This document shows, piece after piece, positions 25,080-34,471 of a stretch of DNA of 64,000 nucleotides. The notes beneath the pieces are model-generated. The model saw nothing but the letters and a program-made list of their open reading frames with translations. It did not search any database and was not told the DNA's origin. The stretch spans positions 1,386,001 through 1,450,000 of the forward strand of contig CP073693.1 in assembly GCA_018228645.1 (NCBI GenBank). Direction: 5' to 3'. The stretch is from Clostridiaceae bacterium Marseille-Q4143. Its GTDB lineage: Bacteria > Bacillota > Clostridia > Lachnospirales > Lachnospiraceae. Both the position numbers and the translations under genes were made by a program. Each line of letters starts with the position of its first letter. Position 1 is the stretch's first letter.

Positions 25080-26177
25080 ATGGGAAATATTCAGGAATAT
25101 AAATGTCCATGCTGTGGCGGTGCCATTGTTTTTGACAGCGCCATTCAGAAGATGAAGTGCCCCTGCTGTGATACAGAATTTGAGATGGAGGCGCTGCAGG
25201 GATATGATGACGCTTTAAAGCAGCAGGAGCAGGGCGATGATATGACATGGGATACTGCGGCGGGAAGCGAGTGGCAGGACGGAGAGGAAACGGGACTGCG
25301 TACCTATCAGTGTAAATCCTGTGGCGGTGAGATCGTGGGAGATGAAAGTATGGCCGCCTCTTCCTGCCCATACTGTGGCAATCCGATTGTTTTGATGGGG
25401 CAGTTTTCGGGAGATCTCCGCCCGGATTATGTGATTCCGTTTAAGCTGGACAAAAAGGCAGCGAAGGCAGGCCTCATGAAGCATTTGAATGGAAAACGTC
25501 TGCTTCCGAAGATTTTCAAAGATCAGAATCATATTGATGAGATTAAAGGAGTATATGTGCCCTTCTGGCTGTTTGACACCAATGTAGATGCCAATATCAG
25601 TTATCGGGCGACAAAGGTAAGAACCTGGAGTGACAGCAAATATGATTACACGGAGACGCGGTTTTTCATGTTAAGCAGAGGCGGAACCATTGGATTTGAG
25701 CGGGTGCCGGTAGATGGCTCCAGCAAGATGGAAGATGATCTGATGGAATCCATTGAGCCCTTCGATTTTAGCGAGGCGGTTCCATTCCAGACAGCCTATC
25801 TTGCCGGTTATATGGCTGACAAATATGATGTGTCTGCGGAAGAAAGTATTGAACGCGCCAATGTCCGTGTGAAGAAATCAACGGAAGATAATTTCCGATC
25901 CACGGTGCAAGGCTACAGCACCGTCACTGTGGAACAAAGCAGTGTACACTTTCATGATGGAAGTGCGAAATATGCGCTGTATCCGGTATGGATTTTAAAT
26001 ACGACATGGAATGGAAAGCAGTACCGGTTTGCCATGAATGGGCAGAATGGAAAATTTGTCGGAGACCTTCCTGTGGATAAGAAGGCGGCAAACCGCTGGA
26101 TGATTCTTTCAACAGCTGCCATTGCAGCGGCGGCTTATGGTATCAGCTGGCTGTTGTGGCTGGCACGTATTTTATAG
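25080..26177 (+). CDS. Double zinc-ribbon membrane protein (YdjG-like)
   Basis: The 365-residue protein begins with two TFIIB-like zinc ribbons: YKCPCCGGAIVFD...MKCPCCDTEFE and YQCKSCGGEIV...SSCPYCGNPI. A beta-rich domain follows, with VIPFKLDKKAAKAGL and the segment GVYVPFWLFDTN. One membrane helix closes the chain (about 341-363). This layout matches YdjG-type proteins, often misnamed as primosomal or helicase proteins because of the zinc ribbon. In Bacillus the partner of such a protein is the SPFH protein, which here starts the operon. A second, longer version is at 30067. Confidence 0.85.
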   Translation: MGNIQEYKCPCCGGAIVFDSAIQKMKCPCCDTEFEMEALQGYDDALKQQEQGDDMTWDTAAGSEWQDGEETGLRTYQCKSCGGEIVGDESMAASSCPYCGNPIVLMGQFSGDLRPDYVIPFKLDKKAAKAGLMKHLNGKRLLPKIFKDQNHIDEIKGVYVPFWLFDTNVDANISYRATKVRTWSDSKYDYTETRFFMLSRGGTIGFERVPVDGSSKMEDDLMESIEPFDFSEAVPFQTAYLAGYMADKYDVSAEESIERANVRVKKSTEDNFRSTVQGYSTVTVEQSSVHFHDGSAKYALYPVWILNTTWNGKQYRFAMNGQNGKFVGDLPVDKKAANRWMILSTAAIAAAAYGISWLLWLARIL

Positions 26178-26193
26178 AAAGGGGGTAAGACAG

Positions 26194-27015
26194 ATGAAAA
26201 GGATGCTGAAACAACTTGCGTGTATGACAGCTGCCGTGCTTCTGGCTGTATCGTCTTTCCCGGCTGCGGCAATGGCTTCGGAAGGATTTACGGGAGAGTA
26301 TGAACGGCTGATCGACATGGCAGATCTTCTGACCTATGAGGAAGAGTCTGAGTTACTTGAAACCTTAAATGAGATCAGTGAGCGGCAGAAAATGGATATT
26401 GTAGTGATCACGTCGGAAGACATGGATGGTTACACCGATATTCAGGAGTATGCGGACGATCTGTATGATTACTGTGACTACGGTTATGGAGCAAACAGGG
26501 ATGGATTGCTGCTGCTTATCAGCATGGAAGAGCGTGACTGGTATATTTCCACCTGTGGTTATGGAATTACAGCCTTTACAGATGCGGGAATCAGTTATCT
26601 TGGCAGTGCGATGAAAGAAGACCTTTCCTCCGGAAATTATGCTTCTGCATTCGATACCTATGCATCCGAGTGTGATCAGCTGATCACGCAGGCAAGAGAA
26701 GGCCATCCATTTTCAAAAAAGGATCTGCCCCATGCCCCGTTGTCACCGCTGGTACTTCCTATTTGCATTGTGATTGGTCTGGTCGGCGCCCTTCTTATCG
26801 TGGGAAGTATGAAGGCGCAGCTGAAAACGGTGCGTAAACAGACGGCGGCAGCGAATTATGTAAGAAAAGGAAGTATGCAGCTTGCGACCCAGCAGGATTT
26901 GTTCCTGTACAGTAAAGTGGATCGGGTAAAGAAGCCGGAAAAGGACAGCTCCGAAAGCAGCACCCACACTTCTTCGTCAGGAACGACCCATGGTGGAGGC
27001 GGTGGAAGCTTCTAA
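26194..27015 (+). CDS. TPM domain membrane protein (YdjH/YgcG-like)
   Basis: The 273-residue protein has a signal peptide (LLAVSSFPAAAMA) and an extracytoplasmic TPM domain: RLIDMADLLTYEEESELLETL, DIVVITSEDMDG, then NRDGLLLLISMEERDWYIST. One membrane helix follows (LPICIVIGLVGALLIV), then a cytoplasmic tail ending in a Gly/Ser run. This is the standard layout of TPM proteins. The start at 26194 has AGGGGG upstream; the open frame extends further upstream but lacks a site. With the SPFH and zinc-ribbon proteins it completes a YdjGHI-like set. Confidence 0.87.
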   Translation: MKRMLKQLACMTAAVLLAVSSFPAAAMASEGFTGEYERLIDMADLLTYEEESELLETLNEISERQKMDIVVITSEDMDGYTDIQEYADDLYDYCDYGYGANRDGLLLLISMEERDWYISTCGYGITAFTDAGISYLGSAMKEDLSSGNYASAFDTYASECDQLITQAREGHPFSKKDLPHAPLSPLVLPICIVIGLVGALLIVGSMKAQLKTVRKQTAAANYVRKGSMQLATQQDLFLYSKVDRVKKPEKDSSESSTHTSSSGTTHGGGGGSF

Positions 27016-27049
27016 GGGACTCCGGAAAGCCAGTGGAAAAGGAGGTGGT

Positions 27050-28102
27050 ATGTACATGAAAGTCCTGGCAAGTGCTGTGACATTTGTACTCATGTTAGCA
27101 GTGGCAGGCTGTGGTAAGAAAGCGGAAGTGGCGGCTGTGGACCCGGTAGAACCTGTCCGTGAGGAAAGGGAAGAACCGGAAGAATCCGCCAATGCCGATG
27201 TTGAGGAATCGGAAGAACCAGCCGATGCAGACATGGCAGATATGGAAGAGCCGGAAGAACCCGCCGGTGCAGATATGGAAGAATCGGAAGAAGCTGCCGG
27301 ACAGGGATTTGAAAGAGTGGAAAACCAGTCTGCCTGGAATGGTACATATTACCGCGAAGACGGAGAATATATCACGGTGTATGACACGGATGAAGATTAT
27401 CTGTTTCTTTCTTACCCGGAGAGCAACTACGAGCATATGGTAGATATTCTCCAGTTTACGGATGCCGGAAAAACCCAGGCAGTCTCCGCGACACAGGATA
27501 TAACGGCGGTTTATACCTTGTCGGGGGATGTCCTCTCGGTGGATTTTGGTACGGCATATATTCCATTTATGCAGGGAGAGTATTACAGAAAAAAAGATGC
27601 CTCCTGCTGGATGACAGAGATAGACGGAACCGACAGGTATCTGGATGAAACAGGTAATATTCTGCGTAACCATATGACTCCGGATGGCTGGTATACGGAT
27701 GAAAATGGCAGAAAAATGTGGCAGATAGGGATGCCGCTGATTACGCCGGGGCTTTATGAATCCATGCCGGCATATTCGGCAAGAGAAGGCTATGAGACAT
27801 GGAGCTTCAGTATGTATAGTGGAGCAGGGGATTCCGGATTTTTCAACAGTCCGGATGACCGGCTTGAGGTCGGAACGGTGGATTATACCGTGTACGATCA
27901 TGAGATGAATCCCTATTACACAAAGGAAGCAATGTATGTATATAATTCACCCCGTGGTTATGTGATCGAGGATGTGGCAGGACAGGAATTTGCCTGGTTT
28001 TATCCTTCGATTCACTGGAATGACCTGATGATCCAGATGTATGGGACAGAGACCTACCATACGGTGCGTCTGGTAGAGGATTACTCAGATTATGGGGGAT
28101 AA
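27050..28102 (+). CDS. Lipoprotein with acidic linker
   Basis: The product of about 350 residues has the lipobox VAGC and a Glu-rich linker of repeated EEPEE/EESEE units to about residue 85. The domain behind it begins with NGTYYREDGEYITVYDTDE, a lipocalin/META-like strand pattern. The function is unknown. Either ATG at 27050 or ATG at 27056 could start it; AGGAGG ends 4 or 10 bases before them. It belongs to the SPFH operon. Confidence 0.75.
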   Translation: MYMKVLASAVTFVLMLAVAGCGKKAEVAAVDPVEPVREEREEPEESANADVEESEEPADADMADMEEPEEPAGADMEESEEAAGQGFERVENQSAWNGTYYREDGEYITVYDTDEDYLFLSYPESNYEHMVDILQFTDAGKTQAVSATQDITAVYTLSGDVLSVDFGTAYIPFMQGEYYRKKDASCWMTEIDGTDRYLDETGNILRNHMTPDGWYTDENGRKMWQIGMPLITPGLYESMPAYSAREGYETWSFSMYSGAGDSGFFNSPDDRLEVGTVDYTVYDHEMNPYYTKEAMYVYNSPRGYVIEDVAGQEFAWFYPSIHWNDLMIQMYGTETYHTVRLVEDYSDYGG

Positions 28103-28151
28103 TCTGACAGAGGTATCATTTTAAAATCCGGATGTTGAGGAGGGATGGCAG

Positions 28152-29531
28152 ATGGGAAAAAGAGGAAACACGAGAAAGAAGAAAGGGATGCTTCTGGCAG
28201 TAGTCATGTTGCTCTGCGCATTTCTTACCGGCTGTGGCCTCCTCGATATCAGGGACGGCGGATCAGGGATGACCAACCCGGATTATAACCCGGATGATAT
28301 AGAACTGGAAGAAGCTCAGCCGGAAGAATCCCAGCCGGAAGAAGAAGCAACCACGAGTGACCATGCGGAATTTCCGGATTTGGGAGAGCCCCAAAAAGAA
28401 GGTACGGCTTCCTGGCTTACGGAGGCGGGGAAAGCGGCATTGGTGGAAGAACAGGAATGGCTGAGAGATCAGGGGGCAGTATTTGGTGCTTCATTTCTGG
28501 GTTATACGCCAGATTACAGCTTCCCGGGAAAAGAATATCAAAGAGCTGAGACCTATCCGTATTTGGAAGGAATCCCGGAAGACCATATCATAGAATATAC
28601 AGGGGATGAGTGGTATGTGATCGTTCCGGCAGAAGATGGGTGGAAGATGTCCATAGAGTCCTGCAGCTGGAATGATGACTTTACGGAAACCAGTACAGAG
28701 GAACTGCTATGGGAAAGTGATGATGGCCTTCCTCTGATCTTACAGTGTAATCTCAGTGATCTTTATCCCAATGTACAGGTCACGGCCAGAAAAGGAAGCA
28801 GGGAGGTTTCCTGGAAACCTTATTATCTTACCTATGCCGGAGAGATCGAGCCGGCAGACGGAGTGAAGCAGCTTTTATCAGGTTCCTACATGCCGGAGGA
28901 GGGATATCTCTACGGAATGGAAGGAAGCTGGTATTGCGATTCTGCGAAAACAGATGCGGGTGAACCTTATTTTTACAGTGTTACTTTCCTGACGGGCGAG
29001 AGTGGATATCCTTCGGATATGTGGTATTATGGGGGTCTTTTGGATGGAGAGATGGAGGATATCCGTTTTTTCTGGGATGGCTATTATGCTTATGGGGATC
29101 CTCAGGTGGAGTCACTGGAATTCTGGCTGAACACGCCGGATGGAACCCGAAGCGGTACGATCCGGCTGGAGCTGGAAGGAGACTGCCTGACTATTCGTGA
29201 AATGGAAGGAGAAGCCTTTTTCCCATTTACGAGCGGGGCAGTGGAAAAATTCTACCTGCGTCCCGTAGCAGCAGCCGGGGAAAATTATGATTATTCCGGC
29301 AATGAAATCGATGTGCTGCTTGCACAATCTGAAGTACAGGAGAGACTGGAACTTGGTATGGCAATCCGGGATGTGGACGGTATGGAGACTATCCAGGGGG
29401 AAGCCTGTGTGCTCTTTGCCCTTGGAACAGAGCATCCGGACCAGTTCGTAGCAGAATATTATTATGCGGTATCCCCATCCGGACTCGTTTATCGAATGGA
29501 TGATCTGACCGGAGAATGGGAACCGATCTAA
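28152..29531 (+). CDS. Lipoprotein of the SPFH operon
   Basis: This is a 459-residue lipoprotein: a basic N-terminus, a hydrophobic stretch, the lipobox LTGC, then a Gln-Pro-Glu-Glu linker like the one in the large surface protein at 14285. The remaining 400 residues are rich in Trp, Tyr and acidic residues, with WYCDSAKTDAGEPYFYSVTF and EIDVLLAQSEVQERLELGM. I do not recognise a family. The start follows GAGGAGGG. Confidence 0.72.
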   Translation: MGKRGNTRKKKGMLLAVVMLLCAFLTGCGLLDIRDGGSGMTNPDYNPDDIELEEAQPEESQPEEEATTSDHAEFPDLGEPQKEGTASWLTEAGKAALVEEQEWLRDQGAVFGASFLGYTPDYSFPGKEYQRAETYPYLEGIPEDHIIEYTGDEWYVIVPAEDGWKMSIESCSWNDDFTETSTEELLWESDDGLPLILQCNLSDLYPNVQVTARKGSREVSWKPYYLTYAGEIEPADGVKQLLSGSYMPEEGYLYGMEGSWYCDSAKTDAGEPYFYSVTFLTGESGYPSDMWYYGGLLDGEMEDIRFFWDGYYAYGDPQVESLEFWLNTPDGTRSGTIRLELEGDCLTIREMEGEAFFPFTSGAVEKFYLRPVAAAGENYDYSGNEIDVLLAQSEVQERLELGMAIRDVDGMETIQGEACVLFALGTEHPDQFVAEYYYAVSPSGLVYRMDDLTGEWEPI

Positions 29532-29543
29532 AGGAGGGATATG

Positions 29544-30041
29544 ATGAGCGAGATAACATTGAACAGACTTCCAAAAACATTACAGGAATTACAGGCAATG
29601 CCCCAGGCAGGATTGACAAACCCGGAGGAAGTGGCTGCTTTGACGGTGGCAGCCCTTGCTCTTTATCCTGAGAATCCATCTGAAACGGAAAAAATGCTGG
29701 ATTTTCTGCGGGGCCCCAGACCGTTGAATGGAATCGACAAACAGTTTATAAGAGACAGATTCCGTGGAAAAGAGTATCTGATGCGTTCCTATTTTTCCGG
29801 CTCTTCTCCGGAGAATAATTATACTCCGGGACAGCCCTACCGGGTTGCGGTATCAGAAAACGCCTACAGCAGAACCCAGATAGGGGAAGGATATCTGACC
29901 TTATATGTGGCATGCAGCGGCGCAGACAGTCCGAGACCGTTAAAGCTCCGGAAGAAGCCATCTACAGGACAGTGGTTCTTGTGGGAACAGCAGCTCTTAA
30001 CCGGAATCCGGATACCAAAAGAAGCAGATCCCTGGGCATAA
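29544..30041 (+). CDS. Conserved small cytoplasmic protein (possibly DUF6935)
   Basis: This 165-residue soluble protein has no signal peptide or membrane helix. Features are an N-terminal helix pair (SEITLNRLPKTLQELQAM, then TNPEEVAALTVAALALYP) and a beta-rich second half containing YTPGQPYRVAVSENAYS. From memory this resembles DUF6935 proteins, which also occur beside TFIIB-type zinc-ribbon genes; I am not certain. The second ATG (29544) has better spacing to GGAGG than the first (29541). It lies between YdjG-like and lipoprotein genes. Confidence 0.6.
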   Translation: MSEITLNRLPKTLQELQAMPQAGLTNPEEVAALTVAALALYPENPSETEKMLDFLRGPRPLNGIDKQFIRDRFRGKEYLMRSYFSGSSPENNYTPGQPYRVAVSENAYSRTQIGEGYLTLYVACSGADSPRPLKLRKKPSTGQWFLWEQQLLTGIRIPKEADPWA

Positions 30042-30066
30042 GAACAGGGTCAGGGGAGGATAGGGT

Positions 30067-31689
30067 ATGAATCAGGGAAAGATTATGACCATTCACTGTG
30101 CCACCTGTGGCGCACCTGCCCAGTTTGATGTTGTGACACAGAATTACCATTGTCCGAACTGCGGAGGAAATACAGGAACAGAGATTCCCTTAAAAAAGCT
30201 ACGGGAATTTCGAAGTCTTACAAAAACTTTGTTAGAGCAGGAGCTTCCGGACAGTCAGACGATTGCCTGTGAGTGTCCGAATTGCGGAGCACGGGTGATT
30301 GTGAAAGAACATGAAGTGGCAGAGACCTGTATTTTCTGCCAGTCCAAGGTTTTGCGCTCGGATGTCCAGATGGGAGAAGGTTTCCCGGAGGTGCTGATTC
30401 CTTTTAAACTGAATCGGAAACAGGCAGAAAAACGACTGGATGAATGGATTGAGCAGCATCATGATAAAAACGAAGCTCAGATTTTAAAGGAAAATAAGAA
30501 AAAATTAAAAGGAATTTATCTGCCATATGAACTGATCCGCGGGCCTATCCGGTTTGTTGTGACCAGAGACAATTCCAACAGACATTATGAATGCGGAGGA
30601 TTTCTGGAGCATGTGGCAGTCAATGTGACGGATCGCTGCAACAATCTGTTATTAAATGGAATGGAACCATTTTTGTGGGATGAACTGGAGCCATTTCAAT
30701 TTGGATATATTGCAGGCCATGCAGCAGAGGTTCCGACTGCAGATGGCGCGGAGTTAAGACGCCGTGTGTTTGAAGAGGTGGCAGAGGAATATCGCCCGAC
30801 TGTGGAGCGCACGATGCAGACAACCGGACTATCACTGTATCCGGAGTCAGAAGCATTGCTTCGTCTGCCGGCATTTCTTCCGGTCTATTTTATGGATTGC
30901 GGAGAGGTGCAGGCGGCAGTGAACGGGCAGACAGGAAAAGTATCTGTATTGGCGGAAAAAGAAACCAGGACCTATCCCTGGGTGATCGAGCCGCTTCTTG
31001 GAACGCTGGCAGTGATGATTTTTTTCTTTTTTGCATTCCGGAATTATGGCGGAGTGCCGATGGATCTGAAGGAACTGTTTGAACTGGTTGGCATGGCTGG
31101 ACTGCTGGCGGCGCTGATTCTGTTTACGGTGTTCAGTAAGGGAAGAGAGGCCAGAGTTCGAAGAAAGATTCTTAAGAGTATCAGCGAAGAAGATAAGAAG
31201 AAACCGGAAGATACCATAAAACCGGTGTTCTTTGAAAGAATTGGCGGACAGGAACTTCCGGTACAGCTGGGATTCTACTCTTCGGGACGTATCGTAAAGA
31301 TTGTGATGATCCTTCTGCTGGTGAATGCTTCCACCTGCATTCTGGCATGGATCCTTACTGCATTTAAGTGTATGGGTTCCGGTGACTGGACCCTGTTCCA
31401 GCAGCTGGATTATAGTTACAATAACATCTGGCTGTGTCTGTCACTTCCGATTTCTATGGCAGGATTTGCAGTATTTGGGCGAATAGAGGTCTATGATTCG
31501 CCGGTGATCTTTCAGCTTCTGGAAAATGGAAAACGAAAACGCATTCGCCAGAAGAGAGAGAATAGGAAAACCCTACTTATGCGTTGGAAGAATGTCAGGG
31601 AGGCGATGGGAAACTGGGCGTTTCCGTTACTCATTGTATTACCATTATATGCCATGACTGTTTATATGATCATGAATCCCTGGCCATAG
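30067..31689 (+). CDS. TFIIB-type zinc-ribbon membrane protein, long YdjG-like paralogue
   Basis: The 540-residue protein has two N-terminal ribbons (IHCATCGAPAQFD...YHCPNCGGNT and CECPNCGARV...TCIFCQSK). A domain like that of the 25080 protein follows (VLIPFKLNRKQAEKRLDEW, GIYLPYELIRG). The second half has about five membrane helices, against one in the shorter paralogue. The ribbons face the cytoplasm. The paralogues share order and spacing, so this is a duplication with an enlarged membrane part. Confidence 0.8.
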   Translation: MNQGKIMTIHCATCGAPAQFDVVTQNYHCPNCGGNTGTEIPLKKLREFRSLTKTLLEQELPDSQTIACECPNCGARVIVKEHEVAETCIFCQSKVLRSDVQMGEGFPEVLIPFKLNRKQAEKRLDEWIEQHHDKNEAQILKENKKKLKGIYLPYELIRGPIRFVVTRDNSNRHYECGGFLEHVAVNVTDRCNNLLLNGMEPFLWDELEPFQFGYIAGHAAEVPTADGAELRRRVFEEVAEEYRPTVERTMQTTGLSLYPESEALLRLPAFLPVYFMDCGEVQAAVNGQTGKVSVLAEKETRTYPWVIEPLLGTLAVMIFFFFAFRNYGGVPMDLKELFELVGMAGLLAALILFTVFSKGREARVRRKILKSISEEDKKKPEDTIKPVFFERIGGQELPVQLGFYSSGRIVKIVMILLLVNASTCILAWILTAFKCMGSGDWTLFQQLDYSYNNIWLCLSLPISMAGFAVFGRIEVYDSPVIFQLLENGKRKRIRQKRENRKTLLMRWKNVREAMGNWAFPLLIVLPLYAMTVYMIMNPWP

Positions 31690-31740
31690 AGCGCCCGAAA
31701 AGAGCAGTGACGCATGATCTGGAAAGAGAGGGGTGGGAAG

Positions 31741-32583
31741 ATGAAGAAAACCCAGAAACCAAGAAAAAATAAAAAAACAGGTGCGGTTATCGTGATACTG
31801 CTCGGCTTACTTTGTGCTGTCTCTACCGTGAAATCGTGTGGTACAAAGCGTGCGGCTATGCAGGAAAAAGTGGATGATGTGGTATATGTAGGACAGGGCA
31901 GCTATGAACCGGCAAATGATGGAAAGATTGTGATTGTCTGCGGAGAACTGAAGGTTCTGGAACCGGCTTATGATGACGAACTGGGACTCACGATCCATGC
32001 TCCGCGTGCCATGCGAAGCGCACAAAAACTGAAGAAGAAAGAATGGAATGGTTCGATGACAGAGTCGAATAGGGAATGGAATTCCGATCTGGGCGTGGGC
32101 GGAATGGAAATCTTCCAGGGCGCAGCAGATGTGGGAGCTTATCATCTGTCCGAGGAATTTATCGAACAGCTTATGCTGGCAAGACAATACGAATTTGATG
32201 AGGAGACGCTATCTGAGGCAGGACTTGCGATTCTCACAGACCGGAAATACAGCGGTGAAAAATTTATCGGAACCCAGCGAATGGGCAGAGGGGTTTTCAA
32301 GGAAGGTGATCGGCGTTATTATTATTCCGTTCCTTTTCAGAGTGATGGGGATATGGTGACGGTAATTGGTATTCAGGAGCAGGGGACCCTGACCTATGTA
32401 AAAGGGGCGACACCCAATATGTTAAGCGGAGAACTGGATAAAAAAACTGCACTACAAAAAAGCGGCATGTCTTCCGGCGGAGTCAGTATTTTCAGAGTTG
32501 TGCTAACTATTTTACTGCTGTCAACAGGCATCCGGATGCTCTTGAAGAAGCGTGATCAAAAAGAAGACGGAAGTGGCTTATGA
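31741..32583 (+). CDS. TMEM43-like membrane protein
   Basis: The 280-residue protein has a membrane helix near the N-terminus (AVIVILLGLLCAVST). Its extracytoplasmic domain has features of the TMEM43 (DUF1625) family: EPANDGKIVIVCGELKVLEP, then the late strand RRYYYSVPFQSDGDMVTVIG. It closes with another helix (VLTILLLSTGIRMLL). The classical family has several C-terminal helices, so this is a reduced form. The start at 31741 has GGTGGGA upstream. Its TGA overlaps the ATG of the next lipoprotein gene. Confidence 0.65.
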   Translation: MKKTQKPRKNKKTGAVIVILLGLLCAVSTVKSCGTKRAAMQEKVDDVVYVGQGSYEPANDGKIVIVCGELKVLEPAYDDELGLTIHAPRAMRSAQKLKKKEWNGSMTESNREWNSDLGVGGMEIFQGAADVGAYHLSEEFIEQLMLARQYEFDEETLSEAGLAILTDRKYSGEKFIGTQRMGRGVFKEGDRRYYYSVPFQSDGDMVTVIGIQEQGTLTYVKGATPNMLSGELDKKTALQKSGMSSGGVSIFRVVLTILLLSTGIRMLLKKRDQKEDGSGL

Positions 32584-33161
32584 AAAAAGGCAAGAAAGGC
32601 TGGTTCTTGCTGATGGCATTTACTACGTGGGCGGCGTTGATCGCAGGCTGCGGAAAGTGGCCTGGAAATAAGCCGGATAAAGTTCCGGAAGTCACGACGG
32701 CAGGAGCAGAAACAGATCCTGCAGAAAATCCGGAAAATGGTCAGGTTACGCCGCTTCCGGATATTCAGGAGCTGACGTATTATGTGCATGGAACGATGAT
32801 GGAACCGATCTGGAGCGTAAGCCTGCTCCGACAGGGAGAGGAAGCGCTGGTACGGATAGAGCCATGGGATGGGGAAGAAGAGGAGTCTTTTGACTATCCG
32901 GTGGCTGCAGAGACCCTTGAGAAAGCACGCAGGATTCTGGAAACCTATGATGTGGCATCCTGGGCAGGCTTTCGTGGAAGCGATCCCAATGTCTTAGACG
33001 GATCTTCCATGAGCTTTCAGGTGGAATTTGTGGATGGAAGCAGGATAGAAGCCTTCGGTGAGAACAAATTTCCCAAAAACTACCATGATGTTTTCTCGGA
33101 GCTGGATGACCTGACGGCTGATGCGCAGAACGCATTTTACAGGAAACAGGGCATGAGTTAG
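32580..33161 (+). CDS. Lipoprotein, last gene of the SPFH operon
   Basis: This 193-residue lipoprotein has the lipobox IAGC. The domain behind the linker includes IQELTYYVHGTM and a strand pattern ending in QVEFVDGSRIEAFGENKFPKN. That pattern is seen in other small Clostridia lipoproteins of unknown function. It starts within the stop of the TMEM43-like gene (TTATGA), which indicates translational coupling. Confidence 0.75.
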   Translation: MKKGKKGWFLLMAFTTWAALIAGCGKWPGNKPDKVPEVTTAGAETDPAENPENGQVTPLPDIQELTYYVHGTMMEPIWSVSLLRQGEEALVRIEPWDGEEEESFDYPVAAETLEKARRILETYDVASWAGFRGSDPNVLDGSSMSFQVEFVDGSRIEAFGENKFPKNYHDVFSELDDLTADAQNAFYRKQGMS

Positions 33162-33185
33162 AGAACAAATCACTCATTAAGTCTA

Positions 33186-33214
33186 TTGACATAGTAGGAA
33201 TATGGATATATGAT
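33186..33214 (+). promoter_or_regulatory. Consensus promoter for the HD hydrolase gene
   Basis: TTGACA (33186-33191) and TATGAT (33209-33214) are 17 bases apart, a near-perfect housekeeping promoter about 30 bases before the gene. Confidence 0.85.
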
Positions 33215-33246
33215 GAAATACAAATAGAACGAAGGAGATGGACGGC

Positions 33247-33840
33247 ATGAGTGATCTTTCCAGGGAAGAGGCATTTGCCTTACTAAAAAAATATAATCAG
33301 GATCCGTTTCATATTCAACATGCCCTTACGGTAGAGGCAGTGATGAAATGGTATGCGAGAGAATTGGGATATGGTTCCGAAGAGGAACACTGGGGTCTCG
33401 TCGGTTTACTGCATGATATTGATTTTGAACTCTATCCGGAAGAACATTGCCTGAAAGCACCGGAACTTTTAAGAGAGGGCGGTGTGTCAGAAGATATCAT
33501 TCATGGCGTTGTTTCTCATGGATATGGAATTACCGTCGGATGTGGGGTAACGCTGGATGTGGAACCGGTACATGAGATGGAAAAGGTGCTGTTTGCTGCA
33601 GATGAACTTACGGGTCTGATCTGGGCGGCTGCACTTATGAGACCTTCCAAGAGTACCAAAGATATGGAACTGAAATCCCTGAAGAAAAAATATAAGAGCA
33701 AGGGATTTGCAGCAGGGTGTTCCAGAGAAGTCATCGAGCGTGGCGCCGATCAACTTGGCTGGCCCCTTGAAAAACTACTGACAATGACACTTCAGGCAAT
33801 GGCTGACAGTGAAGATGAGATTAATCAGGAAATTCTTTAA
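33247..33840 (+). CDS. HD-domain hydrolase
   Basis: The 197-residue protein is an HD-type metal-dependent phosphohydrolase. The metal motif LLHDIDFELYPEEHC and the following VVSHGYG helix are clear, and HIQHALTVEAVMKWY supplies the first His. Relatives act on nucleotides or nucleic-acid ends; the substrate is unknown. The ATG at 33247 is preferred because AAGGAG directly touches the upstream ATG at 33238. It forms a single-gene unit between its own promoter and terminator. Confidence 0.87.
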   Translation: MSDLSREEAFALLKKYNQDPFHIQHALTVEAVMKWYARELGYGSEEEHWGLVGLLHDIDFELYPEEHCLKAPELLREGGVSEDIIHGVVSHGYGITVGCGVTLDVEPVHEMEKVLFAADELTGLIWAAALMRPSKSTKDMELKSLKKKYKSKGFAAGCSREVIERGADQLGWPLEKLLTMTLQAMADSEDEINQEIL

Positions 33841-33851
33841 AGCCTATCATG

Positions 33852-33881
33852 AGACAGTCGAAAAAATCGGCTGTCTTTTTT
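33852..33881 (+). terminator. Intrinsic terminator after the HD hydrolase
   Basis: AGACAGTCG pairs with CGGCTGTCT (one G-T pair) around AAAAAAT, followed by six T residues. Confidence 0.9.
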
Positions 33882-33950
33882 CGTGAATTTATATGAGATC
33901 AAACAGAGTAGTACTCCGTCTAATAGTTGTAAGGAAGGAGGAAAAAAGTA

Positions 33951-34451
33951 ATGCAGAAAAAAGAACTGCTGCAGCTGATCCGAAAAGCGAAGGCGAAGGA
34001 TCCGGATGCATTTTCCAGTCTGATCTATTTCTATATGAAGGATCTGTACCGGGTGGCAATCTCAATTTTGATGAATGATGAGGACGCTGCCGATGCGATC
34101 CAGGATACAATTCTTGGATGTTGGGAAAAGCTGGATACATTAAAAGAGGAGAAGTATTTTAAAACCTGGATTACCAGAATTCTGATCAACCGTTGTTACG
34201 ATATACGCAAAAAACAGCAGCGGATAACAGCCCTGGAGGAATACGAGGAGCCGTCGGCAGAAGACCAATATAACGTGGAATTGAAAGAAGCTTTAGGACA
34301 GTTGGATGAAAAATACCGGATTGTGCTGGTTCTTTATTACAGTGAAGGATATCAGACGGGAGAGATTGCAGAGCTTTTGGAAATTCCCAGAAGTACGGTT
34401 CAGACAAGGCTTCAGCGGGGACGGGAAAAACTGGAAGCTTATTATCGGTGA
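33951..34451 (+). CDS. ECF sigma factor
   Basis: The 166-residue protein has sigma region 2 at about 18-85 (DLYRVAISILMNDEDAADAI, then QDTILGCWEKL and FKTWITRILINRCYD). Region 4 lies at 105-165, with LDEKYRIVLVLYYSEGYQTG and IPRSTVQTRLQRGREKL as the helix-turn-helix. Region 3 is absent, as in extracytoplasmic-function sigma factors. The neighbouring gene encodes a DUF4179 protein with one membrane helix, the usual anti-sigma partner. GGAGG lies close before the start. The target promoters are not known. Confidence 0.93.
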   Translation: MQKKELLQLIRKAKAKDPDAFSSLIYFYMKDLYRVAISILMNDEDAADAIQDTILGCWEKLDTLKEEKYFKTWITRILINRCYDIRKKQQRITALEEYEEPSAEDQYNVELKEALGQLDEKYRIVLVLYYSEGYQTGEIAELLEIPRSTVQTRLQRGREKLEAYYR

Positions 34452-34471
34452 TATGGAAAGGAGCAGGGACA

